Assembly: GCA_947494645.1 (NCBI GenBank)
Contig: CANLVO010000002.1
Span: forward strand, 366,359-430,358
Direction of reading: 5' to 3'
Origin: an uncultured Litoreibacter sp.
Lineage (GTDB): Bacteria > Pseudomonadota > Alphaproteobacteria > Rhodobacterales > Rhodobacteraceae
DNA length: 64,000 nt
A program made the position numbers and the translations under genes. This document shows positions 62,302-64,000 of the stretch, one piece after another. The stretch's first letter is position 1. Every line of letters begins with the position of its first letter. The notes below the pieces were generated by a model. The model did no database searches. It worked only from the letters and a program-made list of their open reading frames with translations, and was not told the DNA's origin.

Positions 62302-64000
<1,699 letters not shown>

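Overview
The window looks like a stretch of ordinary, gene-dense, GC-rich chromosome from an alphaproteobacterium, most likely a Rhodobacteraceae member of the Roseobacter group. The signs are a petABC bc1 operon with a three-gene layout, an alphaproteobacterial-type SerC, DUF2585, IalB, Hint and CAP-domain proteins, many ATGA gene overlaps, and a clade-typical intergenic motif around GAGGATATTT. I see no phage, insertion sequence, CRISPR array or classical defence island. The organism is inferred from gene content only.

Layout. 1-2.0 kb: the end of an FAD aromatic-type monooxygenase, a DUF2783 partner, a VOC protein and tRNA-Lys. 2.0-7.0 kb: dapF-mtaB with two glutathione S-transferases, a PaiB-like protein, a GNAT and convergent trmL. 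7.0-9.9 kb: petABC (cytochrome bc1) behind a palindrome-rich leader. 9.9-13.3 kb: thiBPQ thiamine uptake on the minus strand under a TPP riboswitch. 13.3-15.8 kb: aroC, a DMT exporter and hup (HU). 15.9-19.2 kb: ade-amn, purine salvage. 19.2-24.2 kb: aldolase-like protein, acyl-CoA dehydrogenase, ADP-forming acyl-CoA ligase and a CaiD-like hydratase, probably one acyl-CoA catabolic operon. 24.2-29.4 kb: phosphoserine pathway, with serB and a methyltransferase on one side and serC-serA-phosphatase on the other. 29.4-31.8 kb: an unusual repeat-domain membrane protein with a 65-residue partner, and DUF2585.

31.9-38.9 kb: thiolase, hybrid histidine kinase, asparaginase, IalB-like protein, orphan Hint protein and rlmN. 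39.0-45.4 kb: cell-envelope functions (two L,D-transpeptidases, a CAP lipoprotein, mtgA), queG, a GST, an epimerase-like protein, cytochrome c' and an I78 inhibitor-like lipoprotein. 45.5-51.6 kb: glutathione-dependent formaldehyde oxidation (frmA, fghA) with a TetR/AEC-transporter pair and a four-gene overlapping operon. 51.6-57.3 kb: MFS, zapE, folC-accD and a CPBP protease. 57.4-62.3 kb: ilvD, three poorly characterised proteins and an MFS. 62.4 kb to the end: a FadH-like 2,4-dienoyl-CoA reductase cut by the window edge.

Most genes are housekeeping. The more unusual points are a DapF whose second catalytic cysteine is serine, an acyl-CoA dehydrogenase with Asp at the usual catalytic Glu, five convergent gene pairs sharing exactly four bases at their stop codons, two TTG starts overlapping the preceding stop as TTGA, several clean operator-like palindromes, and candidate RNA leaders upstream of petABC, serC and serA. 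No clear, wholly new multi-gene system is visible. The best candidate for unexplored function is the repeat-domain membrane protein pair near 29.4-31.2 kb.
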